Below are positions 62,394 through 64,000 of a DNA stretch of 64,000 bases, one piece after another. The position numbers and the translations under genes are program-made. This DNA comes from Stratiolaelaps scimitus (lineage: Eukaryota > Arthropoda > Arachnida > Mesostigmata > Laelapidae). The first letter of the stretch is position 1. The number at the start of each line of letters is the position of its first letter. The DNA lies in assembly GCA_019614645.1 (NCBI GenBank), contig JABWDB010000004.1, positions 24,118,001-24,182,000 of the forward strand, written 5' to 3'. A model generated the notes under the pieces. The model had not been told where the DNA came from, made no database searches, and saw only the letters and a program-made list of their open reading frames with translations.

Positions 62394-62482
62394 ATTGCCG
62401 GCCGAGTGGCTCATGCTGAAGCTAAAACAACTATTGGACTTGCTCTTAAAGTGTGAGCTCGATTTCGGGTAAAATCGTTTTT
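62394..62482 (+). repeat. tRNA-like relic (Leu/Ser-type A box)
   Basis: CGGCCGAGTGGCTCATGC (62399-62416) closely matches the D-arm/A box of leucine and serine tRNAs (TGGCCGAGTGG). The segment TTGGACTTGCTC resembles an anticodon stem-loop, and AGCTCGATTTC (62456-62466) resembles the B box. A T-run (CGTTTTTACG) follows. Pairing of the acceptor and T stems is poor, so this is a tRNA pseudogene or SINE head and not a functional tRNA. Confidence 0.42.
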
Positions 62483-62529
62483 ACGTTTTGCTGACTAACC
62501 TTTAACCTATATTTTTACAGAAAGAAGAA

Positions 62530-63420
62530 ATTAACCTGTCTTGCTGATAGCATCGTCGTAAACATAAATCAGAATGCTTCAGCGTTTCTGCTCTTAGCCT
62601 ACACGGCCAAGGAAGCAGTGGGCTATAATCGCTGGTTCCGTGTTTTAGTCATAAGTCAATTTCATTTATGTTTATGAAAATACAATTGTCTTGTATGAAC
62701 GTCTCAAACATTTTAAAATGTCTGTGTTTTCGTGAAAAGTCGGACACAAATATCCGTGCGATACGTACAATAACCCGTGTTTCCGACCTTATTTAAGTTC
62801 CTGCCGTAGAGCAGGCTCGGTAGACAAACGATCGATGCGCAATGTCACTACAGGGTTTATGTCAATTTCATTTCATTTGATCTCAGCAGTTTATGGCATA
62901 TTGAAGCGCTACACAAACCGCCCGAAGACATATCCTTCTGTGTGTAGCATCATACGGTTAGAGCCGGAAAAATCTCATCCGTTAGCTGACACGACAGCGA
63001 GCCGTTCTACGTGTTGGAAGGTATTCCCCGGTGGCATTTTCTTTACACCTAAACCGGATTACATCCGAATGTCTATTAAGTGTAAAAAAAAGGAAACACC
63101 CTTCGGACGAAAAGAAAACATAGAGAGCTGCTATCTGTAGAGTCGTATGATGCGTTAGGTTTAACGCTATCTTCCTCACCGTGAAGTAATAGATACCCAG
63201 ACCTTCAAGGGACTTATTCACAGGACCGCCATACCATTGCTTTTGCTTCTCTGTGGAAAACGTTTGGCCAGTACACGTGACGTATCCAGCTTTGTCGTTC
63301 TATGAGCTCTCTGAGTCGCTACAATAGAAGACAAGTACGGCTGAAAATAAATACATTCGCTTTGAAAAAAATCCTCTCTTTAAAGAAAATCCTCTATCTC
63401 TTGAGTTCTCGCTCCTCCAT
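62530..63420. other. AT-rich, no gene seen
   Basis: A 101-codon plus frame (62,835-63,140) has no domain or splice support. Nothing else stands out. Confidence 0.5.
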
Positions 63421-63432
63421 GGGCTCTCCCTG

Positions 63433-63454
63433 TCTGTCTCTCTCTCTCTCTCTC
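63433..63454. repeat. (CT)n microsatellite
   Basis: A TC run of about 10 units, 28 bases upstream of the TATA-like box at 63,482. Confidence 0.95.
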
Positions 63455-63481
63455 AGCCCATAACTGTCTCTATAGGGATAG

Positions 63482-63519
63482 TATAAAAGCCTGATAAATC
63501 CTACAAAGAACGGCCAGTC
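63482..63519 (+). promoter_or_regulatory. TATA box and initiator-like motif
   Basis: TATAAAAG (63482-63489) is followed by CCAGTC (63514-63519), close to the arthropod initiator TCAGTY, with the A 34 bases after the TATA start, slightly wider than ideal. A CT tract lies just upstream. The first ATG downstream (about 63,564) meets a stop at once, so any transcript would start coding in a later exon. Confidence 0.25.
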
Positions 63520-64000
63520 ACAAAGTTCCGCCGACAATCATCATCGCCATCGTATTGGAACACAATGTATTAATAATAATTACATTGGAGACAAAATAAT
63601 TAGCGCCGCTCCCTCGAACACACGAGAGACCTCCGTCAATGAATAGGATTCCATCCAAGTTAATCAAACATCACTAGTGCAGCGTGCTAATCGCGCCACG
63701 CGTACTCCGCCAGTCCGCCCTCTGCGGCAGTCGACTCAAGTCGCGCTTCGACATCGGCATGTGCAGCTCACAGTGAGTTCGACGGCCTTCGAATGGCCTA
63801 CGTACGTGTCCGTAAATAGAGTTGAGTCCCCCGCCTCTCTCCGACAAGTACCAATACTTGTTTAGGGTAGTCGAGTCGACCTGAGTCAAGTACGCCTGTG
63901 CCTGTGTCTACCTATATTCATCTGTGCGTAGGCGGATCCTGCCCGGCTGTCTGCGACGCTCCCTGCTTGCTGGTATTAATTGTCATTAATATAATTGTCA

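Noticed and set aside
1..64000. A bacterial-style operon, phage, CRISPR or defence system
   Set aside because: No dense collinear genes, no Shine-Dalgarno spacing, no repeat-spacer array. Transposon types, microsatellites and splice signals are those of an animal genome.

Overview
This window looks like gene-poor nuclear DNA from an animal, most likely an arthropod. That reading rests on four things: long AT-rich stretches broken by GC-richer islands of 0.3-1.3 kb, many (TA)n and other microsatellites, decayed mariner and non-LTR (LINE) transposon fragments, and splice-site-like and TATA/initiator-like signals. There is no operon-like gene packing, no ribosome binding sites, and no CRISPR array or rRNA gene. 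A chelicerate or mite would fit the texture, but that is a guess and not something the bases prove.

Layout. Positions 1-13.5 kb are almost featureless apart from a GT repeat and a few GC-rich islands. At 13.6-13.9 kb the minus strand carries a possible tiny two-exon secreted-peptide gene. Positions 14.3-20 kb are mixed GC-rich sequence with one modest open frame (17.3 kb). At 21.53-21.74 kb the plus strand has a TATA box, an initiator-like motif, a signal-peptide-like start and a splice donor. It is followed at once by a long imperfect inverted repeat with a (TA)n loop (21.90-22.22 kb). Positions 22.9-31 kb hold microsatellites and weak open frames. At 31.65 kb there is a possible exon. At 32.9-33.78 kb lies a clear but dead mariner transposase. 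A GC-rich, stop-dense island (34.3-35.0 kb) and a second inverted repeat (35.6-35.7 kb) follow. The best candidate host exon is on the minus strand at 37.54-37.95 kb. A diverged short duplication and a tRNA-like SINE relic sit at 38.7-39.3 kb. Positions 44-47.1 kb are GC-rich with the longest open frame (46.06-46.83 kb). At 48.0-49.8 kb there are fragments of two LINE coding regions (a double CCHC zinc knuckle, and a reverse-transcriptase ORF C-terminus). Two stacked hairpins lie at 50.2 kb and a compact hairpin at 55.6 kb. A possible minus-strand exon with a consensus donor sits at 54.0 kb. The last part has open frames in GC-rich DNA (59.6-60.0 and 61.2-62.2 kb), a tRNA-like relic (62.4 kb) and an AAT repeat.

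How the parts relate. I cannot assemble a complete multi-exon gene or a pathway. The window could be intronic or intergenic sequence within or between genes with very long introns. The firmest calls are the mariner pseudogene, the LINE zinc-knuckle fragment, the inverted repeats and the microsatellites. Host exon calls are tentative and rest on open frame plus splice signal. The most unusual recurring pattern is that unrelated inverted repeats, each with locus-specific arms, have (TA)n runs at or beside their loops.
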